A stretch of 64,000 bases of DNA from the NCBI GenBank assembly GCA_963971425.1, contig OZ020517.1, positions 15,962,904-16,026,903 of the forward strand, read 5' to 3'. Of the stretch, positions 10,240 through 20,832 are shown one piece after another (within the stretch, counting starts at the first letter, position 1; each line of letters opens with the position of its first letter). A program made the position numbers and the translations under genes. The DNA is from Bryoerythrophyllum caledonicum. Taxonomy: Eukaryota; Streptophyta; Bryopsida; Pottiales; Pottiaceae. A model generated the notes under the pieces. It searched no databases and had not been told where the DNA came from. It worked only from the letters and a program-made list of their open reading frames with translations.

Positions 10240-11300
10240 AAAAGGACATAAATGTTGGCCGTAGAGCTTAAAAGATTATAAGGTTTGAAGTTGAGGAAAA
10301 GATTCATTCTCATCCCTACTTTCAAGGTATAGGATCAAATTTGACTTCACTTTGTATTTCATTTTTGCACTAAAGAAAGTCTAAATATTCTATTGTTTTG
10401 TTAATAGTTTTTGTTAGTTCTTTAGAACCAAGTTTAAGTGGTAGAAAATAAAAGCGTATTACAAGAATAATGTGCAATGAATACAGATTCATTATTTGCT
10501 ACATCGTGATATATTACTTTGAAAATGATAATATGTTCTAGAATGACAATTGTATCGGTTAAGAAGAAATTTATCACTAATAAATATCAAAAATAGTAGA
10601 AGGGAATGCTTTGAAGATTTATAAGCTTTTTTTACTATAGAAGGTATGGTTTTTTCCAATCATTTTCCTGAAAACATTTGACTCAGATTTAGATCTATAT
10701 ACAATTAGAAATTCACACAAAATATAATAATTATTTTCTAGTCCATTCTAAAAGTCTTAATTTTCCTTTATGGATATCGAAAATCTTAATGGCAATAGAG
10801 AGTAATAGCAAAAGTTGTAAGTTCCAATATTAGGTATGGACTAACTTTCAAACCATCAACCCAAATACAATAATTTAAATACCTCCAAAAAATTGTTGTG
10901 AAGGACATTGTTATATTAAAATTTCAATGAACGTAAGTATCCTTAAGGAACAAACCCCTAAATTTCCAAGCCTTTTTCCATCAAGAAACACCCCAAAACT
11001 ACCACAACTAAAAAGTGGCAAAGCATCTAATTTTGACGTCTAATTGAAAAGAAATGAAAAATAACCAATTCACGTTTTACCATTTTTGTAACACAAATAT
11101 GGAATACTTTGATAATCCAAACGGTTGATTCTAAGGTTTTCACCACATATTGTGGTAAAAAAAATAATGGCAAAGACTTTGAAGATCTCTAGTTTTTATG
11201 TAGAAAACAAGTTTTTTTCCCCCTTCCTCAAAATGTCTAAAAATGTTCGACTTGGGTTAAAATGTACTTTTTACAGTAAACAATAAAAAATTTGGTAAGA
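10240..11300. repeat. two decayed TTAA-family copies inside the large transposon
   Basis: Positions 10240-10950 and about 10957-11300 contain family landmarks: a GGTTTGAAGTTGAGGAAAAG box, aacccctaaatttcc at about 10963, and a GATAATCCAAACGG box. The terminal TTAA borders are worn away. Either these inserted into an ancestor of the transposon or the transposon captured them. They have no coding capacity. Confidence 0.6.
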
Positions 11301-11309
11301 AAAAAAACG

Positions 11310-11460
11310 GTAATATTTATATGTATAAAAGTAGATTGTTTGACCATAAAATAATATTCTTTATATGTATAATAGTAGGGTGTTTGACCACAAGGTAATA
11401 TTCTTAAAAGAAGGTAATATTTTATACACGTATAAAAGTAGAGTAGTTAACCACAAAGTT
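11310..11460 (+). repeat. three-copy tandem repeat, about 50-70-bp unit
   Basis: Three imperfect units share TATATGTATAAAAGTAG followed by TTGACCAYAA. They lie in the intergenic part of the 12.3-kb element, upstream of the plus-strand gene. Function is unknown. Confidence 0.6.
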
Positions 11461-11749
11461 TAGAAATCCATATAAGGCAGCCGTTTCATAATAGTGAGTC
11501 TCTTTTTTACAATCATCCAAAGGTGAGCTCCACATATCATGTTTTTAGATGTTTTTAGATGGTCAAGATTTCTACTTCATCCTATCATGTTGTTCACTGG
11601 TTTTTATGTGATTGCAGGTTCAAAGCGGAGAGTAGCACGTCCTTTCTAAACTACTCAGGTGCACAATCATTCTAAACTACTTAGAATTTGATTTTGTTTG
11701 TGTTATATGCTGTGAACTTCAGTTTAGGGTTTAAGTTTGGGTCATCGAT

Positions 11750-11975
11750 TGGAAAACTTGAGACACTACATCTGAAAACCCTAATTATCTAAACTTTGTT
11801 GGCGATCTGGAAACCCTAATTTTTGGAACCCTAATTTCGGCGGCGCCGCCATTTTCATGGCTGGACTTCTCACCTCAGGGGGGTGCGTACGCGGGGGTGT
11901 CGTTAGCTTTCGATTAGTGTCTTAGGTTTTCAGCTAGGGTGTCTTAGGGTTTCTCCTAGGGTGTTTTAGGGTTTC
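11750..11975 (+). promoter_or_regulatory. telo-box-rich putative promoter/leader of the second transposon gene
   Basis: Several AACCCTAA motifs occur at about 11778-11835 and inverse TTAGGGTTT motifs at about 11943-11972. Telo-boxes are known in plant promoters and leaders, especially of genes active in dividing cells. The block is GC-richer than its surroundings and lies about 1.7 kb upstream of the 13610 start. A leader intron is therefore likely, with a possible acceptor gatcag|g at 13590. Confidence 0.4.
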
Positions 11976-11999
11976 ACCTCGAGAACAATGTGCGAGTGT

Positions 12000-12150
12000 A
12001 CAGCGTGTGAGTGAGTGAGTAACGCTCCAAGCTACGTGAACAACCTGTGAGTGAGTGAGTGAGTAACGCTCCAAGCTACGTGGAAAACCTGTGAGTGAGT
12101 GAGTGACGCTCCAACTCGCGTGAACAACCTGCGAGTAGATGAGTGAAGAA
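12000..12150 (+). repeat. tandem repeat, about 3.3 copies of a 45-bp unit
   Basis: The unit is roughly GTGAGTGAGTGAGTAACGCT followed by CCAAGCTACGTGAACAACC. The third unit is shortened and diverged. It lies between the two genes of the large transposon. Confidence 0.8.
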
Positions 12151-12542
12151 CGTGCAAAAAACCAACAAGGTACATGAGCAACTCGCAAGCAACATCACCA
12201 ACTTCCTAACGTCCTAACTAACCTACTGATCCTCTCTCCTCACTTCACCCTCATCTCTCTCCTTCTCTCTCCTCCATGTGCTGTGCGTATCGAAGTCGGT
12301 AGGATGACAACAACTAGGGTCAGAGCGACATTGGCAGTGTGGGCGGGCTAGGGTTTGGCGTCGGCAATGACGAGCGGGCTCAACTCTCTCACGGCCTGTG
12401 CGTACGCAGGGGGCTCTTCATCGTGCCGTTGCTCTTGGTTGATACCCCTTCCAGAGTCCATTGATACCCATCGTTTAGGCATATAACTGGTCATACCCTG
12501 ATCCAGTCGTATACCCGGTCAAACCTTGTATCGCTGTAAGGG

Positions 12543-12588
<46 letters not shown>
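12543..12588 (+). repeat. 46-base poly-A run
   Basis: An uninterrupted run of 46 A residues lies inside the intergenic part of the transposon. It could be the tail of an inserted retroposed sequence or simple slippage. No clear retroposon body or target duplication was seen next to it. Confidence 0.85.
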
Positions 12589-12591
<3 letters not shown>

Positions 12592-13074
12592 TTTTTTTTC
12601 CATAGATTTGGACGAAACTGAAATGCCTATAAGTAATTTTCAACAATTCAAAACAACTTGAATTTTTTTTCCCTTGTAGATTGAATCTGGAGGTATCATC
12701 CCAATTTTTTTCGGATTTTTTTGATTTTTTCTCTTTTTTCTAAAAATCCTCAAAGGTCGCTGAAATCACCATAGTGAAGATTTGCAGAATTTCTTCCGAT
12801 TTCGTAGATTCTGGCTCCAGCTCTAAATCTGAATTTGAGTCATTAACATGATATTTTGTGATTTTGAGTCCAAATAATGAAATGAAGTTTATGAAGCCTA
12901 CTTTCCATTCCAATTTGAAAATATGAAAAATTTGAAAACAATTCAAAAAAATTTGTATAAATTTTGTAAAAAAGTCCGGGCATACTTTAGTGGTTTATTT
13001 GCTGAAATTAGCCAAGTCCGTAATTCTTTAATTGCATATTAATTTCAGATTTAGAGCGGAAGCCACTTTTTGGC

Positions 13075-13262
13075 ATTTCATCCGCAAGTTTTCATCCACT
13101 GTTTTCATTCCTTTACTGGCATTTCATTCGTTGATTTTTTGCCTTTTCATCCGCTATGTTTTTGCCTCCTCATCCGTTGTTTTTACAAATTTCATCCGTT
13201 GTGATTTTCCATTAGCTGTGAATCGTCATCCTCAGTTTTCATCCGTGCTACGATTTTCATCT
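13075..13262 (+). repeat. cluster of TTTCATCCG-like motifs
   Basis: About eight copies of TTTCATCC(G/A) or close variants occur at irregular 20-30-bp spacing just upstream of the second transposon gene. The irregular spacing on one strand is unlike a simple tandem repeat and is compatible with a repeated protein-binding site. No binding protein is known. Confidence 0.55.
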
Positions 13263-13609
13263 TTTGTGGATGAAACTGTAATTTCCGCAGATTCACTTAA
13301 CAGTGAGTTAATAACTTCCAAAATAATAATTTTTTTGGAATTCCAACTTCGGATTTGAACTTTTTAGGTGTGTTTTCATCTAGTGTGAAAGAAAAAAATT
13401 CGGACTAATGATTTTAAAAATTGACATTTTGTAGAGTCTTAAAAATTAGGGGTTTACCTTTACAAGTCAAGGAAGCCACATTTGAGTTGTAACATGATGC
13501 TTTTGTGTATTTTTCTTAGAAGGTGTAAGCATTGATGTATATGAACATACACCGTATTGACGATTGTATATTGTTTGTGATTATGATCAGGTTTCTTGTA
13601 TGTGACATC

Positions 13610-16600
13610 ATGGCGCCACCACTTCCAATCGAAAGGCGCTGGGAGGAGTATGGTTGGTGGATTGCAGTAGAGGCAGAGTCGAAGCCAGTATTGTGGCTCA
13701 CGGAACATCCATTTCAAATAGGGATGCGCACATCAGCATTGGGGAAGCCCTTCGCTGAACTTCGTGGAATTAATCTTCGACCAGACGATATGGTCTATGC
13801 AGTTTGCGAACCGGGGGTTGGCCAAACGGCATCAAAGACTTCTCTTTCAAAGAAGTTGCTCCTAGCACCTGTTCCTACAGATCTCCTTCAAAATTCAAGG
13901 CGGGTGAATAACATAACCTCGTTACAGACGTTTTGGCTCAGCACGGATCTTGCGGTGCGCACTGCTAGGCATGAGCATGTGTTGGCATGTTTGGCGTTAT
14001 CTGAAGAGGATGAGGCACGCGCTAGAAGATTTATGAGTGCTCATACCATGTACGAGGCATTACGGCGGACGGAGCCAGAGCGTGCAAGTGTTGAGCGTGC
14101 AAGTCTACCAGCGGATCCAGAGGAGACCGAGCCCATTTATCGCGCATTAGCAAGGCCGACACAGTTGGATTGGCGGCCGTCCACTGAACTGCCACCATCG
14201 CGTGTTCGTGCACCAACAAGTGGTCGTCCATCTAAGCGCCCACGACGTGAAGAGGGCAACAGAGCTCCAGATTCTGATGGACGGCCGTCGCGTGGCCGTT
14301 CGGAGACATCGCGTGGCCGCTCAGAGACATCGTGTGGCAGGGCCTCGACATTGCGTGGCAGGGCATCGACGTCGCGAGGCAGGACATCGCCATTGCGTGG
14401 CAGGGGCCGTGAATCGATAGCTGGACAAGCCGAAACTCATCGTAGATCCTCAACATCTACAGCGGGTGTCTCTATGAGTTTATCGGCCATGGATGACGAC
14501 TTGCACAACTATTCTGATCAGTCATTGGGAGATTCGGAGGAGGAGGCTGACATTCCAGCAACCGTTCCAACTTCTAGGCATTTGAAAGCGCCCGTACCTA
14601 CGAAGGAGGAAGTTGCGAGAGGTTCCATATGGGGCGACATTGTGTTCAAGGCGCACATTGACCGCATCGTCGAAGTGGTGAATCCGGAGACAAACCATCG
14701 GATATTGTCACAGAAGAGGAAATCAGAAGTGTATCACTTCTTACGAGATCCCCAGAACAGGACCGGAGTGAGTAAATTGGTACTTCGTCCAATCCGGTAC
14801 CTCGTGGATATCACTACCGACACTGGCATGGTTGAACGTGAGGGAGTGGATTTCCCGGTTACTGGAGCAGCACGAGAGTTTGAACGGATGTTTTTAAGCC
14901 ATGCGGGTGCTTCTATACACGGTACTGCAGGCTCTCAACTATCTTGGCTTCAAGAGCGTATCATTTGGGAGCCTGTGGATGGGCAACACGTCGTAGCTGC
15001 TTCCAAGTATGCGAAGGAGCAGTGGATGAGCGGCAACATCCCTCTGTCTGAGTATCAGAAGACGTTTGAGGAGCGGGAGGCTACCTTTGTTGTGTACGAT
15101 GATCGACGACTTTACATTAACAAGTCAGTACAGGTCAATAATGCGGAGTGGCAAAGAAAACAACTTTCCACAATGAATGAGGATTTGGTGAAGCTCCGAC
15201 AGATATGGGATCTGTATGGTAGGCCTGATAGCTCGGTTCGGGCGGACGATGAACGCAGGGCTATCGCACTGGTGAGCGCAGCAAGTGCCGTGCGGAAACT
15301 GCCTCACAGAGATGACAACAAGATTACAATGTCCACATTGGCAAAGGTCATGGAGGACCTAACCAAGCATGCTTGGAATCCCAGCAATGAGTGCTTTGAA
15401 GCTGCCCTTCAAGTCAGCAAGGACTACGAAAACGGCTTCTTGTTTTACAACAAGGATGAGGAGAAGAGGTGGAAGGCTTTGGCACTGAAGAAGAACTTGG
15501 ATCCGAATGCAGATGTTCGACCGAGGCGGAAGCGGATGACCGGGCATTGGTTGAGGCCGCTTGGGAGACTTCCAGATTCGTACTATCTGGAGGTTGCAAA
15601 GGCATGTACAGCTAAGCCAGTAGGCGAGGATGGACGTAGACCTCGTCAAGCACTTTACTTCAACGGCGTTAAAGACCAAAATCCAAGGACTCGTACCCTT
15701 GCCGGTGTATGTGAGCGCATTATGAGACGAGAAGCGGTGATGAATACCATTCGGTGGTTGATGGTAGAGAACAAGGAATCTTCACCGAATTCCATGGAAG
15801 AGTTCTTTCATATATCTGTACGGAAGTATTTGCCAGGAGGCAAGGAGCAACTTGACAAATTTGCCGAGCTGTTGGATAGCAAAACAAGAACCAAATGGGG
15901 TGCGCCGCAGCGAGAGAAGGTGTCAAAGCTGAAAGACATAAGCGACCTCGTCCCTCCTTTCATCAAGGTACATTATCAGGTTGTTGCAGCAAAGGGGCAA
16001 GGCCAGAATGCACCATCCGTACGTGAGGGAGTTGCAAACACTGCCAATTGGGAGTGGCAGTTGCATGTTCGGAGGCCAGGCCAGAACGACACACAGGATC
16101 CGCTTCTGATTCGGTGTAGAAGAGGACTATTTCGTTCAGAGTATGCGGAGTTGACACGACCATACCTGTGGATTATTGATTGTCGCCGTGGCGGTGGAAG
16201 GCATGGCAACGGTCATTGGGAAGATGAACAATTCACCAGAATCTTTGCACAACTGGCATTATGGATGACGACCGTTGAACGATGGAACGTCATTTTCCTA
16301 TTACCACCGGCTGTGTTCGCCACGGAAGAGCTGATTACGAAGTTGAAGCTCCCGGAGGGTTGCTCTCATCGGCGTGGATGTTGGGCGTTTGGTCAGACCT
16401 TGGTTGATCATCCTCTGAACTTTACAGAGGGAGGGCGCTTACAACAAGCAGTTGAACCAATGGGCGATATCATTATTTGTCTCCAACATCCAGCTGGATT
16501 GTCTGTTGAGGCGAATTTTATTACTGGCCGCCGTCCACTTCCTCTTTTATTTGATGATAACCGTGGCGGAGCACGAGAGCCTTCTGCTGTTGATGCTCTC

Positions 16601-17620
16601 GAGAGATCTCCATCTGAGTTATCAAGACTGGTGGGTTCGTACTTGCCTCGGGGTTGGGGTTTGGTGGTATGTAACATGTCAACAGCGATTCCAACTATAC
16701 TACACTCGGATTTCCAGGGATCTGAGATCATTGTCATCGACGATTGCAGCGAGAGGATTTCGTTCTTGTACGGTGAGTTGACCAACAACTTCCAAGGGCA
16801 TTTGTTGATGTCTAACAACATCGATGGAACGGACAATGCTCCCACTAGTGTGGATGCTACCGAAGATGCGATTCCTTTACGAACGGAAGGTGACGATGAT
16901 GTGGATTTCTACACCCATTTGAACGAAAGATTGCCACGTGAATATGGGACGGACGAATCCACGCCTGACAACCGCTCGCTCGACTCGCAACGAAGCAGTG
17001 AAGCAGAAGAAGGGGAAGACGAGGAGGACGATGAAGAAGAAGACGAAGGTGAAGATGGGGGAGCACCTAGGAGAGACGTGGTTCTAACAACGCCGCCGCC
17101 GCATGTGGGAGTTTGTGTACATGAGACACCTGTTGGAATGGGGGATGATACTAGGGTACTGGATGTTCCTTCAGAGGCACCAACAGATGGGATGAACACA
17201 TCCATTTCTCAGCTGTCAGAATCAGAGCAGTGTACGACCGATTCTCTCATGTTTTTTTCGGAGTTGAGTAGGGGTGGACAGTCTTTGGGGCCTACTCCAT
17301 CAGAGCTTGGATCTGCGACACATGGGAGCGCTGAAGGTATTGGAGGTGGCACTGGACCAATATTGCCATCTGTTTCAAGACAGAGCGAACCGGAAGATGT
17401 TGCTGAATTTCGAGAGACCTTCACTGCACCGATGACATTTAGAGATGGCTTCTATTATGATGCAGATGGCGTAAGGCACACGCGGCACGGCGACCCTGGC
17501 AGCTACAGATATGAACAGTCTACATCAGTCAGTCTTGGAGATAGTCCGGTGCGAGAAGAGGAGTTGGCTGAAATGGTAAATACTGCCATGGAACACGCTA
17601 CGGGAGTAATATCTCCATAG
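13610..17620 (+). CDS. second protein of the 12.3-kb transposon (1336 aa), possible methyltransferase-like fold
   Basis: The frame is open from 13532, but the first convincing start is ATG at 13610 (MAPPLPIERRWEEYGWW), just after a possible splice acceptor at 13590. Residues about 225-268 form an Arg/Gly/Ser-rich repeat (SRGRSETSRGRSETSCGRAS) encoded by a short tandem array. The middle is Lys/Arg-rich. Residues about 850-1060 alternate strands and helices in the order of a beta-class DNA amino-methyltransferase: LWIIDCRRGGG (D857) where DPPY would sit, WNVIFLLPPAVF, then SPSELSRLVGSYLPRGWGL followed by VVCNMST where FxGxG would sit. The key catalytic and cofactor residues do not match, so activity is doubtful. 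A strongly acidic tract (EGEDEEDDEEEDEGED) follows at about 1130-1160. I recognise no family with confidence. Its size and integrity, and its place inside the TIRs, suggest an accessory role in transposition or chromatin targeting. Confidence 0.7.
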   Translation: MAPPLPIERRWEEYGWWIAVEAESKPVLWLTEHPFQIGMRTSALGKPFAELRGINLRPDDMVYAVCEPGVGQTASKTSLSKKLLLAPVPTDLLQNSRRVNNITSLQTFWLSTDLAVRTARHEHVLACLALSEEDEARARRFMSAHTMYEALRRTEPERASVERASLPADPEETEPIYRALARPTQLDWRPSTELPPSRVRAPTSGRPSKRPRREEGNRAPDSDGRPSRGRSETSRGRSETSCGRASTLRGRASTSRGRTSPLRGRGRESIAGQAETHRRSSTSTAGVSMSLSAMDDDLHNYSDQSLGDSEEEADIPATVPTSRHLKAPVPTKEEVARGSIWGDIVFKAHIDRIVEVVNPETNHRILSQKRKSEVYHFLRDPQNRTGVSKLVLRPIRYLVDITTDTGMVEREGVDFPVTGAAREFERMFLSHAGASIHGTAGSQLSWLQERIIWEPVDGQHVVAASKYAKEQWMSGNIPLSEYQKTFEEREATFVVYDDRRLYINKSVQVNNAEWQRKQLSTMNEDLVKLRQIWDLYGRPDSSVRADDERRAIALVSAASAVRKLPHRDDNKITMSTLAKVMEDLTKHAWNPSNECFEAALQVSKDYENGFLFYNKDEEKRWKALALKKNLDPNADVRPRRKRMTGHWLRPLGRLPDSYYLEVAKACTAKPVGEDGRRPRQALYFNGVKDQNPRTRTLAGVCERIMRREAVMNTIRWLMVENKESSPNSMEEFFHISVRKYLPGGKEQLDKFAELLDSKTRTKWGAPQREKVSKLKDISDLVPPFIKVHYQVVAAKGQGQNAPSVREGVANTANWEWQLHVRRPGQNDTQDPLLIRCRRGLFRSEYAELTRPYLWIIDCRRGGGRHGNGHWEDEQFTRIFAQLALWMTTVERWNVIFLLPPAVFATEELITKLKLPEGCSHRRGCWAFGQTLVDHPLNFTEGGRLQQAVEPMGDIIICLQHPAGLSVEANFITGRRPLPLLFDDNRGGAREPSAVDALERSPSELSRLVGSYLPRGWGLVVCNMSTAIPTILHSDFQGSEIIVIDDCSERISFLYGELTNNFQGHLLMSNNIDGTDNAPTSVDATEDAIPLRTEGDDDVDFYTHLNERLPREYGTDESTPDNRSLDSQRSSEAEEGEDEEDDEEEDEGEDGGAPRRDVVLTTPPPHVGVCVHETPVGMGDDTRVLDVPSEAPTDGMNTSISQLSESEQCTTDSLMFFSELSRGGQSLGPTPSELGSATHGSAEGIGGGTGPILPSVSRQSEPEDVAEFRETFTAPMTFRDGFYYDADGVRHTRHGDPGSYRYEQSTSVSLGDSPVREEELAEMVNTAMEHATGVISP

Positions 17621-18179
17621 GATGATGAAGACTCTGAGGTCATACCGTAGCTAAGCATACATAATGTTTAGGTGACTAGTACAGTGTGATTGGTATATTT
17701 GCTTTAGAGACGGTTTGTTTGATTGTAGTATATGATCTTTGTAGTATTCAATAGTTATATCATGTATGGTTTTATATATATGAAAAATATAGAGTTCTAA
17801 ACCTCACACTTCATCATTGTATTGCGTGCTTTATCATTACATCTCCTACAAATTGTATTTGTAACACGACACTAATATTTATTTAAATTCATATAAAATT
17901 TATTTCATGCAACAAATTGTATATGAATAGTTTCTTGTAAGTACATGGTCAATGTAATATTGTCAATGGAATAAAAATGAAATACCATAATCATATATTA
18001 TGCATAATCTTACCGAAATGGTGAAAATGATTTACTTGTGTACACATTGAGAAACCAATATTCAATGAAATTGTCACAAAAATATAGCAAAAAAAAATAG
18101 GGATTGTTGGATTTTTTTTCCTTCCAGAAGACATTTCCGCTCAAAATCTTGTTGTTATTGAGCGCCAATTAGCGCACTT
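17621..18179. other. right subterminal region of the 12.3-kb transposon
   Basis: A 3' flank of the second gene containing AT-rich DNA with likely polyadenylation signals. Segments near 17935-18010 resemble 36150-36240 in the 2.0-kb relative, for example AAGTACATG followed by CAATGT. It ends in AGCGCCAATTAGCGCACTTGG next to the terminal repeat. Confidence 0.6.
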
Positions 18180-18210
18180 GGCCAAGTGCATAATTGCTTA
18201 ATTGCGTGTT
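18180..18210 (-). repeat. right terminal inverted repeat of the 12.3-kb transposon
   Basis: A 31-bp sequence ending GCTTAATTGCGTGTT, the exact reverse complement of 5895-5925. It is followed by ATAT (18211-18214), which matches the bases before the left end. Confidence 0.93.
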
Positions 18211-18394
18211 ATATGAGGATTGATTTGAGACCATTGGATTTCAATAAAGGCTCCCAAAATCTTTAAAAAAAAAACATATCAATTTTACTATTTAGAATAA
18301 CTTACTCTAAAATATACTTTCAAACCTTGTTTCTCAACAAGAATATAAAACTTTCCACAAAAACAACTACTTAAGATTCCATACCATACCTTTA

Positions 18395-18604
18395 CCCCTC
18401 AAGGACCAAGGCATTTCAGAGGAATCTCTACTCTATTGATTACAAATTACCAAGATGATTTTTTTGAGAACCATAGAATCTTCTTCTGAACTTATATGCC
18501 ATGATGTCTTAAAATTTTTGTGAACTTTGACCGTACAGATAAAAATATATTTACAATCAAAGTGATAATATTTGTCAACCGAAGACACACTTGGTCCTTA
18601 AGAG
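18395..18604. mobile_element. short TTAA-family-like MITE
   Basis: The left end reads CCCCTCAAGGACCAAGG and the right end, read inward, resembles CCTCTTAAGGACCAAGTG. Both are variants of the CCCCTAAAGGACC terminus. The left border is TTTA and the right border is TTAA. At about 210 bp it is far shorter than the 0.92-kb members, so it is a deleted or separate subfamily. Confidence 0.55.
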
Positions 18605-18609
18605 GTTAA

Positions 18610-20386
18610 GTTGGTGGTTACAACGCATCCAACACATCACATCAGTGAAATGCGTAGATTCACTACCAACCAAACACCGATCTACACAGTTGGAACAATC
18701 CACAAAATGACAGTCGTTTTAGGGTGCCAAAATCCCGTCACAGCACCCTAAAACGTCAAGGATCGAGAACTCGGCGACATTCTAGAGATTAGTGACGCAA
18801 TTAGATGCAATGACAGTTGTGGGCGCCACCAGAACTGGAAGAGGTCTCACAGTGGCGGAGGTGAAATCTAGGCGTATGGAACATGTGGGATGCATGACGC
18901 GAGCTTTACCGGTGTGACCACGAGACTGTGCAGCCGGCGTGTCTGTGGCTTGCTTTTCGACGCATTCCTTTGCATGGCGCTACTGCAGCCGAAGAGGAAG
19001 ACGACGACGGCGAAGACGACGACGAACGCGCAGAAGGAGAAGGACATCGGCACCGGTGCCGCATTCTCATGAGCCTCTCTCGCATGAGGCGATACTTTTT
19101 TTTGGACAGTTCGCGTGCTTTTCAAGCTCCGTATCGCCTGCTGCGTCGTCGATTTTTGTTTCCGAATTGCTCAGCGGAATCAGCCGTCCGTGACAACTTC
19201 TTCGCTCGCGTTTGCGTCTTCGTCCGCAATCCGGTAGCGTCGCGCTTCCTTATCCTTCTTCGTCTCACCGTTTGTTCCTTGATCGGGGATGAACTTATGT
19301 CTGTGGCTTACTTTCTTCGACGTGGAGTGTTTTTGTTATAGGAATTTGGTTTTCAGCGTTGCCGTTTGAGGAGAGGATTTTCGAGTTTGGAATCGGTTTG
19401 TATTTGAAGCGGCGGTTATCTGTGGAGGTTTTTCAATTCTGGATTGGAGCATTGGCTGTGGCATATTGAGAGCGTTCCGCATTTATTTTTAGTCTATCCG
19501 AGTCTGCAGTAGGACGATTTTTCGGGGGGTTTTTTTCCCGGCGTAAGAGTCCGAAGTGCTTGTTGTTGCCATTCTTATTTTTTTCCTTTTGTTCGATTCT
19601 CGTTTGATCAGTGTGAAATGTCTGATTAATGTTGGACAGAAATTGAACATGAGAAGTTACGAGGGAATCTTCGATATTGAGAGCAGCCTTTTTTCGTGTG
19701 AGTGAGTTAGGTCGCTTGGCGCGTTCGTGACTCGGACATTTTTTCTTAACGTCTGTGTCAGCTTGGTCCCCAACCTTCTTGGAGGATTTCTTGCACGAGA
19801 TAACTGCTAGATTAGGTTTCAAGAGAAGCGAGCTTGTGGCTTCAAGATTCTCTTCTGTTCGTCGATGGCTTGCAAGTTGCCATAGCGAGTGTTGCGTTCG
19901 TTCTTTTCCGATCGCTGAAAGTTTTCGCAACGAGTTGATACGAATTGAATTGGCTTCGTGTGAATTTCAAGAAATTTGAAAGACGATTGTCTTTTTTGAC
20001 AGAACGATGTGTGAATAAATTCGTGCTGAAGTGCTTTTTTAAATCCATTTTAGAATCGGTTGTGCGTTTTTTAGCATTCTCCTGGTAGTAAAAGGGCCAA
20101 CAACTTTCGTGCTAGGCAAATTGGCTAAATTGGACGAGTTTACTCTACTTTATGATCATTTCCCCTGCGATGCTCGAGCTGTCTTTTTCTATTAGGAAAT
20201 TCGCTGCTTCTCATGGCCTTTTAAAGTTTCACGAAATCGTCTTGAAATATTGTCATGCGTTTTCCAAAGCGATGGCTCACTGTTCCCGTGCGTGGCTCAT
20301 CTATCAGATGACTTCCGATTCCAGCTCAAATTGGTGAAATCGGCGAAAGGGCAGTTAATTACGAACTCGGCTCACCGGTTCACACT
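18610..20386. other. upstream region and possible leader of the COBRA-like gene
   Basis: The sequence from about 18790 becomes more GC-rich and is largely free of the repeats seen elsewhere, as expected for a promoter and leader. A short GA-rich block lies at 18988-19045. Several open frames of 60-165 codons occur on both strands, but none has protein-like composition or conserved motifs, so I call no gene here. Confidence 0.45.
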
Positions 20387-20832
20387 GTAAGTTCATTGTC
20401 GTCTGCGTTAAGCGTTTCAGCTCTTATATGTTCTCCTGTGATGAATGTAAGCAAGCCGTTCAGTAGGTGGTAACAACTTGACACATAAAGAGAACCTCCC
20501 GAGGAAAATACTTCTAGGCTTGATTTATGCTGACCATTTACACTAATATAATTTCGTGTTTGTCGATGTACAACTTTCTTTCATTTCGTAATGTTCGTTT
20601 GAAAACTTATGCAATCTCTACTTTTTGGATGTCATTTTCGGAGTAAATCCGGAAGCACCGATTCGCAATTCTCGTTTTGAATTGAGAACACTTCGTCCTA
20701 TGTGGCTGCGCAATAAAGTGTGCATGCAAGTGCGCCATGTTTTGTAAACCAGATCTGTGAACATTTTCATTGTCGAACATTAAAGCTTCATTATAATCAT
20801 CATATGTTTGGTGATTGGATTCTCTTTTGCAG
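20387..20832 (+). other. possible 5' leader intron of the COBRA-like gene
   Basis: A strong donor (cact|gtaagt) at 20387 and a strong acceptor (cttttgcag|c) at 20832 lie about 300 bp upstream of the COBRA-like ATG, with T-rich sequence between. Leader introns are common in plant genes. There is no coding constraint to test this, so the call rests on splice-site quality alone. Confidence 0.3.

Larger units (their letters stand above)
5895..18210. mobile_element. 12.3-kb two-gene DNA transposon with 31-bp TIRs and 4-bp target duplication
   Basis: The ends are perfect 31-bp inverted repeats beginning AACACGCAATTAAGC (5895-5925 and 18180-18210). They are flanked by the direct repeat ATAT (5891-5894, 18211-18214). 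A related 2.0-kb copy with the same ends has CTAT on both sides, so the duplication is 4 bp. Two large genes point outward towards the ends: a DDE-type transposase (minus) and a 1336-residue second protein (plus). About 4 kb of regulatory-like and repetitive DNA separates them. Both reading frames are uninterrupted and the TIRs are identical, so insertion looks recent and the element may still be functional. The 4-bp duplication fits the Sola superfamily, but the assignment is inference. Confidence 0.88.

Noticed and set aside
12543-12588. Poly-A run read as the end of a retroposed gene copy
   Set aside because: No transcript-like body or flanking duplication was found around it.
18868-19930. 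Open frames of 60-165 codons on both strands upstream of the COBRA-like gene
   Set aside because: No conserved motifs, mutually overlapping, and better explained as promoter/leader DNA of higher GC content.
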